Below the pieces are notes generated by a model that ran no database searches, was not told the origin of the DNA, and saw only the letters and a list, made by a program, of their open reading frames with translations. Of a stretch of DNA of 54,912 nt, positions 43,752 through 53,105 are shown in pieces (positions within the stretch are counted from its first letter, which is position 1; the number at the start of each line of letters is the position of its first letter). Source of the stretch: CAWVWD01 sp045106825 (lineage in GTDB: Bacteria; Bacteroidota; Bacteroidia; Chitinophagales; Saprospiraceae); NCBI GenBank assembly GCA_045106825.1, contig JBGCFH010000305.1:1-54912 (forward strand), written 5' to 3'. The position numbers were made by a program, and so were the translations under genes.

Positions 43752-43806
43752 GATGTGAGATGAAAGATATGAGATTTGAGATTGCTCATATCTCACATCT
43801 CGTATC
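43752..43806 (+). repeat. Imperfect stem-loop between susC and susD
   Basis: Arms 43752-43773 and 43785-43806 pair at 18 of 22 positions around an 11-nt loop. It may stabilise susC mRNA or set the SusC:SusD ratio. The GATATGAG/CTCATATC core is repeat-like. Confidence 0.6.
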
Positions 43807-43819
43807 TGAATAAAAAATA

Positions 43820-45238
43820 ATGAAAAAATATATCATATTAATAATCGCTATTGCAGCAATGACAAGCTGTACCAACTTTTTGGATAGAGAACCGATTTCG
43901 GATTTAGCAGAAGAGAATTTCTTCAAAACTGGAGCAGATGCAGAATCAGCTTTGATTGCTGCTTATGACGCTTTACAGAGTGAATATTACATTTTTGACC
44001 GCTTTACGAATGGTGATGTAATTGCCGATAATTGTTATGCTGGTGGCGATAATCCCAATAATTTTCAATTAGACGAATTTACGGTCACGCCAACAAATGT
44101 AAATGTAGAACGAGATTGGGCGTATTTGTACGAAGGTATTAGTCGAGCGAATGCTGTTTTGGATAATGTTGGTGATATTGAATCGCCTGATTTGACGGTA
44201 GCAAGACGGACTGAAATTTTGGCGGAAGCCTCGTTTTTACGTGCGTATCATTATTTTCAATTGACGAACCTTTGGGGCGAAGTGCCTTTGGTTTTGAATA
44301 AAGTGAGTTCAACTGCTCCTGAAGTGGTTTTTCAGTCGAAAGTAAGTGAGGAAGCGATTTATGATGCGATTATTAGTGATTTAATTTTTGCGGAAGCAAA
44401 TCTGCCATTAAATCATACGCAACGACAACAACGAGCAACAAAAGGTGCAGCAAATGCTATGTTAGCGAAAGCGTACACACATCAACCGAATCCAAATTGG
44501 GAAAAGGTGAAGGAACATACTCAAGCTGTGATTAACAGCGGAGTATATCAGTTGGTTTCAAATTATGATGACTTGTGGAATGAAACAAATGAAAATACAA
44601 CCGAATCTATTTTTGAAGTACAATTTGTTGGTGGAACAAATGAAGCAAATTGGGGACCACAACTTTGGTTGCCACCTTCTTTGACGAATGACGATTGGCG
44701 AAAATTTAATACACCTTCTGTGAATTTATTGACTGCTTTTGATGACGAAAATGATGTGACGAGAAGGAATGCGTCTATTAAAATGGAAAGTGGTTTGCCG
44801 TGGCAAGATGCTGATTATCCGAGTGGAACGATTCCTTTTCCATTTAAACAACGTGCTGCAAACGGTTGGTCAAGCCCAAATAATTACATCTTATTGCGTT
44901 TGGCAGATGTGATGTTATTATTGGCGGAAGCCGAAAATGAATTAGGAAATACTGCGGCGGCTGCAACAGCTTTGAATGAAATTAGAAATCGTGTGAACTT
45001 ACCAAATACAACAATTACAGCACAAGATGAGTTGCGTAACGCAATTTATAAAGAACGCCGTTTAGAATTGGCATTTGAAGGTCATCGTTGGTTTGATTTG
45101 AAACGAACGGGAACAGCACTTGATATAATGAATGCTTTGAATCGAAATTATAATGTTCAAGAATACCAATTGCTCTGGCCAATTCCTCAAGCAGAATTGG
45201 ATAGAAATCCGAATTTGACACAGAATACTGGTTATTGA
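43820..45238 (+). CDS. SusD/RagB family surface glycan-binding lipoprotein
   Basis: A 472-residue lid partner of the SusC receptor. The lipoprotein signal is MKKYIILIIAIAAMTSC with Cys17 as the acylation site. The SusD fold follows: FLDREPISDLAEENFF, AYDALQSEYY, ISRANAVLDNV, AEASFLRAYHYFQLTNLWGEVPLV, and the C-terminal RLADVMLLLAEAENELGN with ERRLELAFEGHRWFDLKRTG. The end YQLLWPIPQAELDRNPNLTQNTGY is typical. It is at the outer face of the outer membrane. Confidence 0.96.
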   Translation: MKKYIILIIAIAAMTSCTNFLDREPISDLAEENFFKTGADAESALIAAYDALQSEYYIFDRFTNGDVIADNCYAGGDNPNNFQLDEFTVTPTNVNVERDWAYLYEGISRANAVLDNVGDIESPDLTVARRTEILAEASFLRAYHYFQLTNLWGEVPLVLNKVSSTAPEVVFQSKVSEEAIYDAIISDLIFAEANLPLNHTQRQQRATKGAANAMLAKAYTHQPNPNWEKVKEHTQAVINSGVYQLVSNYDDLWNETNENTTESIFEVQFVGGTNEANWGPQLWLPPSLTNDDWRKFNTPSVNLLTAFDDENDVTRRNASIKMESGLPWQDADYPSGTIPFPFKQRAANGWSSPNNYILLRLADVMLLLAEAENELGNTAAAATALNEIRNRVNLPNTTITAQDELRNAIYKERRLELAFEGHRWFDLKRTGTALDIMNALNRNYNVQEYQLLWPIPQAELDRNPNLTQNTGY

Positions 45239-45435
45239 TTTTCTAAAAGTCACCAATAAATTATTAATAAAATGACGTAATTAATGTATTTAAAAACACA
45301 TAGTCACATAGTTTTTTTAAATTTTTCGTAGAAAAATTTAGTAGTCCACAGATAAAAATGGAAACTTATTTGTAGGACTACAAAACCTGTCAGGTCTAAA
45401 ATACCACGATTTATTAACACAAAGAATCACACATT

Positions 45436-46341
45436 ATGAAAAATTTATTAACAGTTGCTTTTACGATTGTAATGGTCAATCTTTATGCACAAGTGAATAT
45501 AACTTTTCAAGTCGATATGACTGGACAGACAATTTCTGCTGATGGTGTTCACATCGCTGGAAGTTTGAATGGTTGGAGTACAACTGCAAATCCATTGACG
45601 CATCAAGGTGGAAATCTTTATGCTGTTACGATTGCTTTGACTGCCAATACGACTTATGAGTTTAAATATCTTAATGGAAATGCTTGGGGAACAGAGGAAG
45701 ACGTTCCTTTAGCTTGTGAAAATAGCAATGAGAATCGTGCATTTGATATTGCAGATCTTGGGAGTTCGATTGATTTACCTATGTATGATTTTGGAACTTG
45801 TACGGAAACGGTTGTTCCTGTCGAATTGACTTTTTTTAGAGGAAAAGCACTTGAGAATAGTATCGAATTAACTTGGTAAACGGCTTCAGAGGAACAAAAT
45901 CAAGGTTTTGAAATCGAAAAAAGTATAGATGGAAAACACTGGGAAACGATTGATTTTGTAGAAGGAAACGGAACAACGATTGAGGTTCAAAATTATCAAT
46001 TTATTGATAAAAATCCTGTTGCAAATACCAATTACTACCGATTAAAACAAATAGATTTTGATGGTGGATTTGAATATTCTACTATCGTTTTGGTTGATTT
46101 TAAAATAGATTTTAATAATAATTTGATTCAAATTTTTCCAAATCCAATTCAAGATGAATTAAATATTATCAATGCAAATGGTGAATTGATTTTATACAAT
46201 TCGATTGGACAACGATTAAAACAAGTTAATATTACAGAAACTACTTTTCAACTGAATACTAATGATTTAAAAATAGGAACTTATTTTTTAATAATTAATA
46301 AAAATGATGGTTCAAGCTTTTCAAAAACTATCATTAAATAA
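45436..46341 (+). pseudogene. CBM-like surface protein split by an in-frame TAA
   Basis: A single reading frame of 301 codons is interrupted at codon 148 (TAA, 45877-45879). The upstream part has a signal peptide and one carbohydrate-binding-like module (VNITFQVDMTGQTISADGVH, IAGSLNGWST, YEFKYLNGNAWGTEED). Downstream, in the same frame, come TASEEQNQGFEIEKSIDG, NYYRLKQIDFDGG and a type IX sorting domain (IQIFPNPIQDELNIIN, ending SFSKTIIK). A common Bacteroidota sequence here is WQTASE, so CAA to TAA is the likely change. The truncated product would keep the binding module but lose its sorting tag. Confidence 0.85.
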
Positions 46342-46355
46342 AACGAAATTATACG

Positions 46356-47663
46356 ATGAGAAATTTATTAACAATTATTTTAGCAGCATTTGCAGTAACT
46401 GCTTTTGCACAAGTACAGGTTACATTTCAAGTAGATATGAGTAATGAAACGGTATCTGCTGACGGTGTTCACATCGCTGGAAATTTAAATGGTTGGAGTA
46501 CTGATGCCAATATGTTGACCGATCAAGGCAACGGAATTTATGCAATTACATTGGATTTAGAACCAGGAAAAGATTATGAATACAAATACTTAAACGGAAA
46601 TGTTTGGGGAACAGAAGAAGCTGCTCCTGGTACTTGTACAATCGGTGGAAACAATAGAATTTTTACAGCACCGACTTCGGATATGACGATAACTGTTGTG
46701 CCTTTCAATGCTTGTTCTGCGATTGTGGAAACACAAATGGTTAAGTTTAGTGTGGATATGACAGGACAAACCGTTTCCGCTGATGGCATTCACGTAGCTG
46801 GAAATTTTCAAGCGTGGGATCCAGGAGCGACAGCAATGACTGATGCTGGCAATAATATTTATGAAGTGACTATTCCTGTATTGTCTTCGATTGGCATTAT
46901 ACAATATAAGTTTGTCAACGGAAATGCTTGGGGAAGCGAAGAGACACCTGGTGCTGGTTGTGGAAATGGCGATAATAATCGTCCGTATATTATTAAAGAT
47001 GCTGGAAGTACAGTTGATTTACCTGTTGCAACTTTTGGAGGTTGTGCTAATCCTGTTCCGACAAAAACGGTTGTTTTTAATGTCAATTTAGCAGGTGCAA
47101 CACCATCAATAGATGGCATTCATTTAGCGGGAAGTTTTCAAGGTTGGGATCCTGCGGGAACAATGATGACGGATTTAGGAAATGATGTTTATCAAGTCGT
47201 TGTCGATGTCATGGAAACGATGCCTTACATTGAATATAAGTATGTCAACGGAAATGCTTGGGGAGCAGAAGAAACCGTTCCAGCAGCTTGTAATTATAAT
47301 ACAAATCGTTTTGAAATTATTGAATTGTCATATACTGATACGACTTTTACACCTTTGTATGAGTTTGGAACTTGTACGGATTTAAGCGTTTCTACGAATG
47401 GTTTACAGCAAGTCACTTCGATTAGTATTGCTCCGACAATTGCCAACGAAAGCGTTTTGGTGACTTGGGAAACTTCTGTTACAGAGAAAGCAAATTTAAT
47501 CGCTTATGATTTAAATGGTCGAGTTGTTTTCCAACAAAATATTAATAATTTAATGGCAAATGACAACATTCGTATTGATGTCAATAACTGGAGTTCAGGA
47601 ATGTATATTATTCAATTAAGAACTGCTAATCGTCAATATAGTCAGAAGATTATTGTAGAGTAA
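46356..47663 (+). CDS. Surface protein with three CBM-like modules and a type IX sorting domain
   Basis: A 435-residue protein with signal peptide (MRNLLTIILAAFAVTAFA) and three repeats of about 105 residues (near 20-125, 128-233, 236-342). Each has the order VxFxVDM, VSADGVHIAGNxxxW, YEYKYLNGNxWGxEE, and a terminal Cys. The pattern recalls starch-binding folds (CBM20/48, SusE/F-like), with W and K/Y at ligand-like positions. A C-terminal sorting domain ends GMYIIQLRTANRQYSQKIIVE. It lies 14 bp downstream of the broken paralogue, which shares the same module, and upstream of GH30. I infer glycan capture at the cell surface. Confidence 0.85.
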   Translation: MRNLLTIILAAFAVTAFAQVQVTFQVDMSNETVSADGVHIAGNLNGWSTDANMLTDQGNGIYAITLDLEPGKDYEYKYLNGNVWGTEEAAPGTCTIGGNNRIFTAPTSDMTITVVPFNACSAIVETQMVKFSVDMTGQTVSADGIHVAGNFQAWDPGATAMTDAGNNIYEVTIPVLSSIGIIQYKFVNGNAWGSEETPGAGCGNGDNNRPYIIKDAGSTVDLPVATFGGCANPVPTKTVVFNVNLAGATPSIDGIHLAGSFQGWDPAGTMMTDLGNDVYQVVVDVMETMPYIEYKYVNGNAWGAEETVPAACNYNTNRFEIIELSYTDTTFTPLYEFGTCTDLSVSTNGLQQVTSISIAPTIANESVLVTWETSVTEKANLIAYDLNGRVVFQQNINNLMANDNIRIDVNNWSSGMYIIQLRTANRQYSQKIIVE

Positions 47664-47673
47664 ATCTATGGAT

Positions 47674-47871
47674 TGTTGAATAAATAAATGTACACTTTTG
47701 ACTTGTCTTTTTTGCCTTTGAATTTCGTTAAAAAGCCTCACCGATGCAAAGGCATCGCCTACGTTTTTTGCCTTATCAAAGACAAAAAATACGTCGCCAA
47801 AGAATGCACATTTATTTATTCGCCAATCCTACGAGTCAACGTTTACGAAACTTTCAAACTTTCGTAAACGT
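47674..47871. repeat. Nested inverted repeats between the CBM-like protein and GH30
   Basis: A large imperfect palindrome pairs GAATAAATAAATGT near 47677 with ACATTTATTTATTC near 47808, with GCAAAGGCATCGCC-type sequence inside. A second, perfect 12-bp stem (ACGTTTACGAAA / TTTCGTAAACGT, 47839-47850 and 47860-47871) lies just before the GH30 start. No protein-like frame is present in the spacer. Confidence 0.55.
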
Positions 47872-47898
47872 AAATTTAACGTACATAAAAATCAAAAG

Positions 47899-49377
47899 AT
47901 GCTTTCAAAAATGCTTTCGACCTTTTTTACGGTTATTTTTCTTTCTACTTTTTTAATGTTTCAAAGTAGTTGTGGAGAAGATGAAATTCCGATTCCGCCT
48001 GTCACACCAACGGATACAACATCAATTGATGGAAAAGTTGCTGTTTGGCGTTCGGATAAAGATGGTTTATTACAATTAGCAAAAGCTGCTGAAAAATTAC
48101 CATACGAAACGATTACTGATTTTGATGTAAATATCGAAATTGATGCAACGACAACGTATCAGGAAATGGAAGGTTTTGGTGCAGCCGTTACAGGTTCGTC
48201 TGCTTATAACATTATGACACATTTGACGGAAACGCAGCAGAATACGTTATTGGAAGACTTATTTGATGCGGAAAATGGTATTGGAATTAGCTTTATTCGA
48301 TTGACGATTGGAGCATCGGATTTTTCGCTTTCTGATTTTACTTACAATGATTTGGGAACTGGACAATCTGATATTCCTCAAAATAATTTTGACCTTTCTA
48401 TTGAAAATCAATATCTAATTCCGCTTTTGCAGAAAATATTAGCCATTAATCCTAATATAAAAATTATGGCAACGCCTTGGACTGCACCTGCTTGGATGAA
48501 GGATAACGAAAGTTTGCAAAATGGAGGTCGATTGAAAGGAATTTTTCAAGAGAGTTTTGCGACTTATTTTGTCAAATACATTCAAGGAATGGCTGCGAAT
48601 AATATTCCGATTCATGTCATTAGTGTGCAAAATGAACCGCTTTATGCTGCACCTTACTTGAGTATGGAAATGAGTTCAGAAGAACAAAAAATCTTTATTC
48701 GAGATTATTTAGGGCCAAAATTGACAGCTAATAATTTAGATACAAAAATCGTCATTTATGACCATAATTGGGACGATACCAATTATCCTTTGGATATTTT
48801 GAATGATGCAACAGCGAAAAGTTATATCGAAGGAACGGCTTTTCATTGTTATGCTGGTGATGTTTCTGCAATGTCTTTGGTTCGCAATGCACATCCTGAC
48901 GCTGGGATTTACTTTACAGAATGTTCAGGTGGTGATTTTGCTCCTGATTATGCGACAAATCTATCTTGGAATACAGAAAATTTATTAGTTGGAGCAACTC
49001 GAAACTGGTCGAAAACTGTACTGTTTTGGAACTTAGCATTAGACGAAAATCATGGGCCAAAAAATGGTGGTTGTCAAGATTGTCGTGGCGTTGTGACGAT
49101 AAATTCTGTTTCTAAAGCAATTACTAAAAATGAGGAATACGTCTTATTAGGTCATATTTCAAAGTTTGTACAACAAGGAGCAAGACGTATCAAAACACCA
49201 AATACTCGTGGTCAAGATATTTCGCAAGTTGCATTTGAAAACCTTGATGGAACGATTGCTATTGTAGCTTTTAATCACAGTAATAATAGCCAAAAAGTAC
49301 AATTCGAAAATGGAGAAGATGCCTTTAATTATACAATTGATGGTGGAATGTTAGTGTCTTTTTTAATTGAAAATTAA
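47899..49377 (+). CDS. GH30 family glycosidase, lipoprotein
   Basis: A 492-residue glycosidase of the glucosylceramidase/beta-1,6-glucanase family. The N-terminus is a lipoprotein signal (FMFQSSCGED, Cys as anchor), then the (beta/alpha)8 barrel starting TTYQEMEGFGAAVTGSSAY. The acid/base Glu is E246 in VISVQNEPLY and the nucleophile is E341 in YFTECSGGDF. IKIMATPWTAPAWMK and FWNLALDENHGP are further hallmarks. The C-terminal beta-domain runs from about 415. An ATG at 47911 is an alternative start. With the adjacent GH3 it points to a beta-glucan, possibly beta-1,6-linked. Confidence 0.92.
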   Translation: MLSKMLSTFFTVIFLSTFLMFQSSCGEDEIPIPPVTPTDTTSIDGKVAVWRSDKDGLLQLAKAAEKLPYETITDFDVNIEIDATTTYQEMEGFGAAVTGSSAYNIMTHLTETQQNTLLEDLFDAENGIGISFIRLTIGASDFSLSDFTYNDLGTGQSDIPQNNFDLSIENQYLIPLLQKILAINPNIKIMATPWTAPAWMKDNESLQNGGRLKGIFQESFATYFVKYIQGMAANNIPIHVISVQNEPLYAAPYLSMEMSSEEQKIFIRDYLGPKLTANNLDTKIVIYDHNWDDTNYPLDILNDATAKSYIEGTAFHCYAGDVSAMSLVRNAHPDAGIYFTECSGGDFAPDYATNLSWNTENLLVGATRNWSKTVLFWNLALDENHGPKNGGCQDCRGVVTINSVSKAITKNEEYVLLGHISKFVQQGARRIKTPNTRGQDISQVAFENLDGTIAIVAFNHSNNSQKVQFENGEDAFNYTIDGGMLVSFLIEN

Positions 49378-49382
49378 TATAA

Positions 49383-51686
49383 ATGAAATACCAAAATATA
49401 AAATGGTTAGCTTTTTTGATAATCACAACTTTTGCTGTTTGGAGTTGCACTCAAAAAGTTGTCAAAATGAAAGCGAATGAAATTGAAAATAGAGGAATTA
49501 CAAACGATTCCAATTGGAATAAAGTTGATTCTATTTTAGCATTGATGACACTTTCAGAGAAATTAGGACAATTACAACAATTAGATGGTGGAATTAGCAA
49601 AAATGATTTGCCAAAACTAATTGCAGCAGGAAAAGTAGGTTCTGTTTTGAATGAAATCAATCCCGAATTAATTACGAAATATCAAAAAATTGCAATAGAA
49701 AAAAGTCGTTTAGGCATTCCGTTATTGATTGGTCGTGACGTTATTCATGGTTATCGAACGATGTTTCCGATTCCGTTGGCACAAAGTGCGAGTTGGAATT
49801 TGGATTTAGTAGAAGAAGGTTCGAGAATCGCAGCAAAAGAAGCAAGTTCGGTTGGAATCAACTGGACATTTGCACCGATGATTGATATTACGAGAGACCC
49901 TCGTTGGGGAAGAATTGCCGAATCGCCAGGTGAAGATGCTTATTTGACGAGTAAAATGGGTGTTGCAATGATTAAAGGTTTTCAAGGAAATGGTAATTAT
50001 TCAAGTGGAAATATTGCAGCTTGTGCCAAACATTTTGCGGCTTACGGAATGGCAGAAGGTGGACGAGATTATAACTCGGCAGTCGTTGGCGAACGACAAT
50101 TGAGAGAAGTTTATTTGCGACCTTTTCAAGCAGCGATTGAGGAAGCTGATGTGATGAGTTTTATGACTTCATTCAATGAAATCAATGATATTCCTGCTTC
50201 TGGCAATGAATTTTTATTAAAAAAAGTATTGAGAGAAGAATGGAAGTATGATGGAATGGTCGTTAGTGATTGGGAATCAATCAAAGAAATGATTGCTCAC
50301 GGTTATTGTAAAGATGAAGAAGAAGCGGCTTTTAAAGCAATGAGAGCAGGTGTCGATATGGAAATGACAAGTACGACTTATAATGATTATTTGGAAAATT
50401 TAATGACTGAAAATAAAATTAATATCAATCAAATTGATGCTGCGGTTCGTCGTATTTTATGGATGAAAATCCGTTTAGGTTTATTTGAAAATCCTTATCC
50501 AAATACCGAAAATACCAAAAGTATTTTATCTGCCGAACATTTAGCAGCAGCGAAAAAAGCAGCTATCGAAAGCATGGTTTTATTGAAAAATAAAAATAAT
50601 GTTTTACCAATTTTGGATAATATAAAGTCTGTCGCTGTAATCGGTCCGATGGCAAACGCTCCGCACGAACAAATGGGAACGTGGTCGTTTGATGGCAAAA
50701 AAACGGATTCGCAAACACCTTTAAAAGCTATTGAAAAAATATTTTCAGATAAGGTCAACGTAAATTATGCTGCTGGTTTAAAAATCAGTAGAACGAAAGA
50801 TAAAACTGGCTTCAAAGCCGCAATCGAAGCGGCAAAAAATTCTGATATAATTTTATATTTTGTTGGTGAAGAAGCGATACTTTCGGGTGAAGCACATAGC
50901 CGAGCACATTTGAATTTGCCCGGTGTTCAAGAAGAATTATTGGACGAATTAGTAAAAGCAAAGAAGAGAATTATCTTAGTTGTAATGGCTGGTCGTCCGT
51001 TGATTTTAACGGATTTATTGCCAAAAGTCGATGCTGTTTTATATGCTTGGCATGGCGGAACGATGGCTGGACCTGCAATTGCCGATGTTATCACAGGAAA
51101 AGCAAATCCTTCGGGAAAACTGCCAGTTACGTTTCCGAGAGCTGTTGGACAGATTCCGATGTATCATTCACACAAAAATACTGGACGACCTGCCGATAAA
51201 GAAAATTGGGTTGCAATTGATGACATTCCTGTCGAAGCGTGGCAAACTTCTTTGGGCAATACGTCGCATTATTTAGATGAAGGATTTACGCCACTTTTTC
51301 CGTTTGGTTTTGGTTTGTCTTATTCTAATTTTGAGTATAAAAAATTGAAAATTAGTAAAAATAAAATTGGTCAAAAAGAAGATTTTGTTGCAACAATTGA
51401 GGTGAAAAATACTGGAAAATATGATGGCAAGGAAGTCGTACAATTATATATTCAAGACTTATTTGGTAGCGTTACTCGACCAGTAAAAGAGTTGAAAGGT
51501 TTTCAAAAAATTGAGATGAAAGCTGGTGAAACGAAAACGATAAGTTTTACGGTAACGCCTAAAGATTTGAAATTTTTTGATGCGGATAAGAATTTTGTAA
51601 TTGAACAAGGACAATTCAAACTTTGGATTGGTGGACATTCTGCTACAAGCGAATTTATAGAATTTGAAGTTGTTGATGAAATTTAA
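49383..51686 (+). CDS. GH3 family beta-glucosidase (BglX type)
   Basis: A 767-residue periplasmic or membrane-anchored enzyme. The N-terminus is a lipoprotein-like signal (AVWSCTQK). Domain 1 has GRDVIHGYRTMFPIPLAQSASWN, DPRWGRIAESPGEDAYL and KHFAAYG. The nucleophile is D296 in MVVSDWESI, and the acid/base is E503 in ILSGEAHSRAHLNLPG of domain 2. A fibronectin-III-like domain ends the protein (DGKEVVQLYIQD, then FKLWIGGHS). It trims beta-glucooligosaccharides to glucose. It begins 5 bp after the GH30 stop, so the two are one operon. Confidence 0.95.
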   Translation: MKYQNIKWLAFLIITTFAVWSCTQKVVKMKANEIENRGITNDSNWNKVDSILALMTLSEKLGQLQQLDGGISKNDLPKLIAAGKVGSVLNEINPELITKYQKIAIEKSRLGIPLLIGRDVIHGYRTMFPIPLAQSASWNLDLVEEGSRIAAKEASSVGINWTFAPMIDITRDPRWGRIAESPGEDAYLTSKMGVAMIKGFQGNGNYSSGNIAACAKHFAAYGMAEGGRDYNSAVVGERQLREVYLRPFQAAIEEADVMSFMTSFNEINDIPASGNEFLLKKVLREEWKYDGMVVSDWESIKEMIAHGYCKDEEEAAFKAMRAGVDMEMTSTTYNDYLENLMTENKININQIDAAVRRILWMKIRLGLFENPYPNTENTKSILSAEHLAAAKKAAIESMVLLKNKNNVLPILDNIKSVAVIGPMANAPHEQMGTWSFDGKKTDSQTPLKAIEKIFSDKVNVNYAAGLKISRTKDKTGFKAAIEAAKNSDIILYFVGEEAILSGEAHSRAHLNLPGVQEELLDELVKAKKRIILVVMAGRPLILTDLLPKVDAVLYAWHGGTMAGPAIADVITGKANPSGKLPVTFPRAVGQIPMYHSHKNTGRPADKENWVAIDDIPVEAWQTSLGNTSHYLDEGFTPLFPFGFGLSYSNFEYKKLKISKNKIGQKEDFVATIEVKNTGKYDGKEVVQLYIQDLFGSVTRPVKELKGFQKIEMKAGETKTISFTVTPKDLKFFDADKNFVIEQGQFKLWIGGHSATSEFIEFEVVDEI

Positions 51687-51699
51687 TAGTTGGACATTC

Positions 51700-51732
51700 A
51701 AACCTGATAGGTTTTTGAAACCTGTCAGGTTT
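51700..51732 (+). terminator. Terminator hairpin at the end of the PUL
   Basis: Arms 51700-51714 and 51718-51732 pair at 14 of 15 positions (AAACCTGATAGGTTT / AAACCTGTCAGGTTT) with a 3-nt loop, 14 bp after the GH3 stop. The ACCTGTCAGGT core also appears at 5910-5942 and 45384. Confidence 0.75.
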
Positions 51733-51844
51733 ATACACTGAAAATCAATTATTTGTAAATATAAATGTCAATTCCAATAATATTATTTTTTCCTACTCAT
51801 TATACTTCTCTACGCTTTACACACGTCATTTGTATCATCTTTAA

Positions 51845-51852
51845 TATATTTG
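51845..51852 (+). promoter_or_regulatory. Candidate -7 element ahead of the HI0933-type flavoprotein
   Basis: TATATTTG, the same octamer as in the SRP RNA promoter, lies 45 nt before the ATG. A TTTG at 51829-51832 is present but too close for a standard -33. Confidence 0.48.
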
Positions 51853-51896
51853 CCAAAATGTGATTTTTACAAAGAAAGATACAAACCTATTTTACA

Positions 51897-53105
51897 ATGA
51901 AAGTAGCAGTAATCGGTGGTGGAGCAGCAGGTTTTTTTTCGGCAATTTCTGTCAAAGAAAATCATCCAAATGCAAATGTGACGATTTTTGAAAAAACGAC
52001 AAAAGTGTTATCAAAAGTCAAAGTATCTGGTGGCGGAAGATGTAATGTGACGAATGGAACAACGTCGATTGCTGATTTGGCGAAAGCCTATCCGAGAGGT
52101 GGAAAAAAACTTAAAAAAGCCTTTAAGATTTTTAATACCAAACATACGATGGAATGGTTTGAAAATCGTGGAGTTATGTTAAAAGTCGAGCCGAGTAATC
52201 ATGTTTTTCCTGTTTCTAATGATTCGCAAACGGTGATTGATTGTTTTATGAATGAATGTAAACGATTGAAAATCAATATCCGAACGAAAGCTGCTATTCA
52301 AAAAATTATTCCTACAGAAAATGGTTTAGATGTAGAATTTACGACTCAACAAAAAGCTCATTTTGATAAAATTATCGTCGCAACTGGCGGTTCGCCAAAG
52401 CGAAAAGGTTTAGAATGGCTCGAAGAATTAGGACATAAAATCGAAAATCCTGTGCCGTCGTTGTTTACATTTAATATGAAAAAACAACCGATAACGCAAT
52501 TAATGGGTGTTGCTGTGAAAGAAGCGTTGGTGACAATTCAAGGCACGAAATTAAAAATGTCTGCACCTTTATTAATCACACATTGGGGAATGTCTGGACC
52601 AGCGATTTTGAAATTGTCGGCTTTCGGTGCGAGAACTTTGAGTAATCAAAATTATGAATTTAAGGCTCAAGTTAATTGGACAGCAATTCAAAATACGAAT
52701 GTTGTTCAAGAAGATTTGCAAAATATCGTACGAAATCATCCTCAAAAACAGCTACAAAACTTAAAACCGTATAGTTTGCCCGAACGACTTTGGCAGTTTT
52801 TATTGGCGAAAGCCGAATTACCAAAAGATAAAAAATGGAGTGAATTAGGTAAAAAAGGTGTAAATAAATTAACAAGTGTATTGACATACGATGTCTATCA
52901 AGTGCGAGGAAAAACGACTTTTAAAGAAGAGTTTGTGACTTGTGGCGGCGTGAGTTTGGAAAGTATTGATTTTAATACGATGCAAAGTCGAGTTTGTAAA
53001 AATCTATATTTCGCAGGTGAAGTGATGGATATTGATGGTATTACAGGTGGTTATAATTTTCAATCTGCTTGGACGACAGGATTTATTGCTGGGAAGTTAA
53101 AGTAA
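51897..53105 (+). CDS. HI0933/BaiN-type NAD(P)/FAD-dependent oxidoreductase
   Basis: A 402-residue flavoprotein. The FAD dinucleotide fold is KVAVIGGGAAGFFSAISV with the acidic end of strand 2 in VTIFEKTTKVLSKVKVSGGGRCNVTN. The second half has IIVATGGSPKRKG and the C-terminal FAD site LYFAGEVMDIDGITGGYNFQSAWTTGFIAG, which are family signatures. The function of most members is unknown; some reduce bile-acid-like enones. It is monocistronic and ends one base before a nested palindrome. Confidence 0.93.
   Translation: MKVAVIGGGAAGFFSAISVKENHPNANVTIFEKTTKVLSKVKVSGGGRCNVTNGTTSIADLAKAYPRGGKKLKKAFKIFNTKHTMEWFENRGVMLKVEPSNHVFPVSNDSQTVIDCFMNECKRLKINIRTKAAIQKIIPTENGLDVEFTTQQKAHFDKIIVATGGSPKRKGLEWLEELGHKIENPVPSLFTFNMKKQPITQLMGVAVKEALVTIQGTKLKMSAPLLITHWGMSGPAILKLSAFGARTLSNQNYEFKAQVNWTAIQNTNVVQEDLQNIVRNHPQKQLQNLKPYSLPERLWQFLLAKAELPKDKKWSELGKKGVNKLTSVLTYDVYQVRGKTTFKEEFVTCGGVSLESIDFNTMQSRVCKNLYFAGEVMDIDGITGGYNFQSAWTTGFIAGKLK

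Noticed and set aside
47744..47956. 70-codon frame before GH30
   Set aside because: It reads through the inverted repeats and overlaps the GH30 start; composition is not protein-like.
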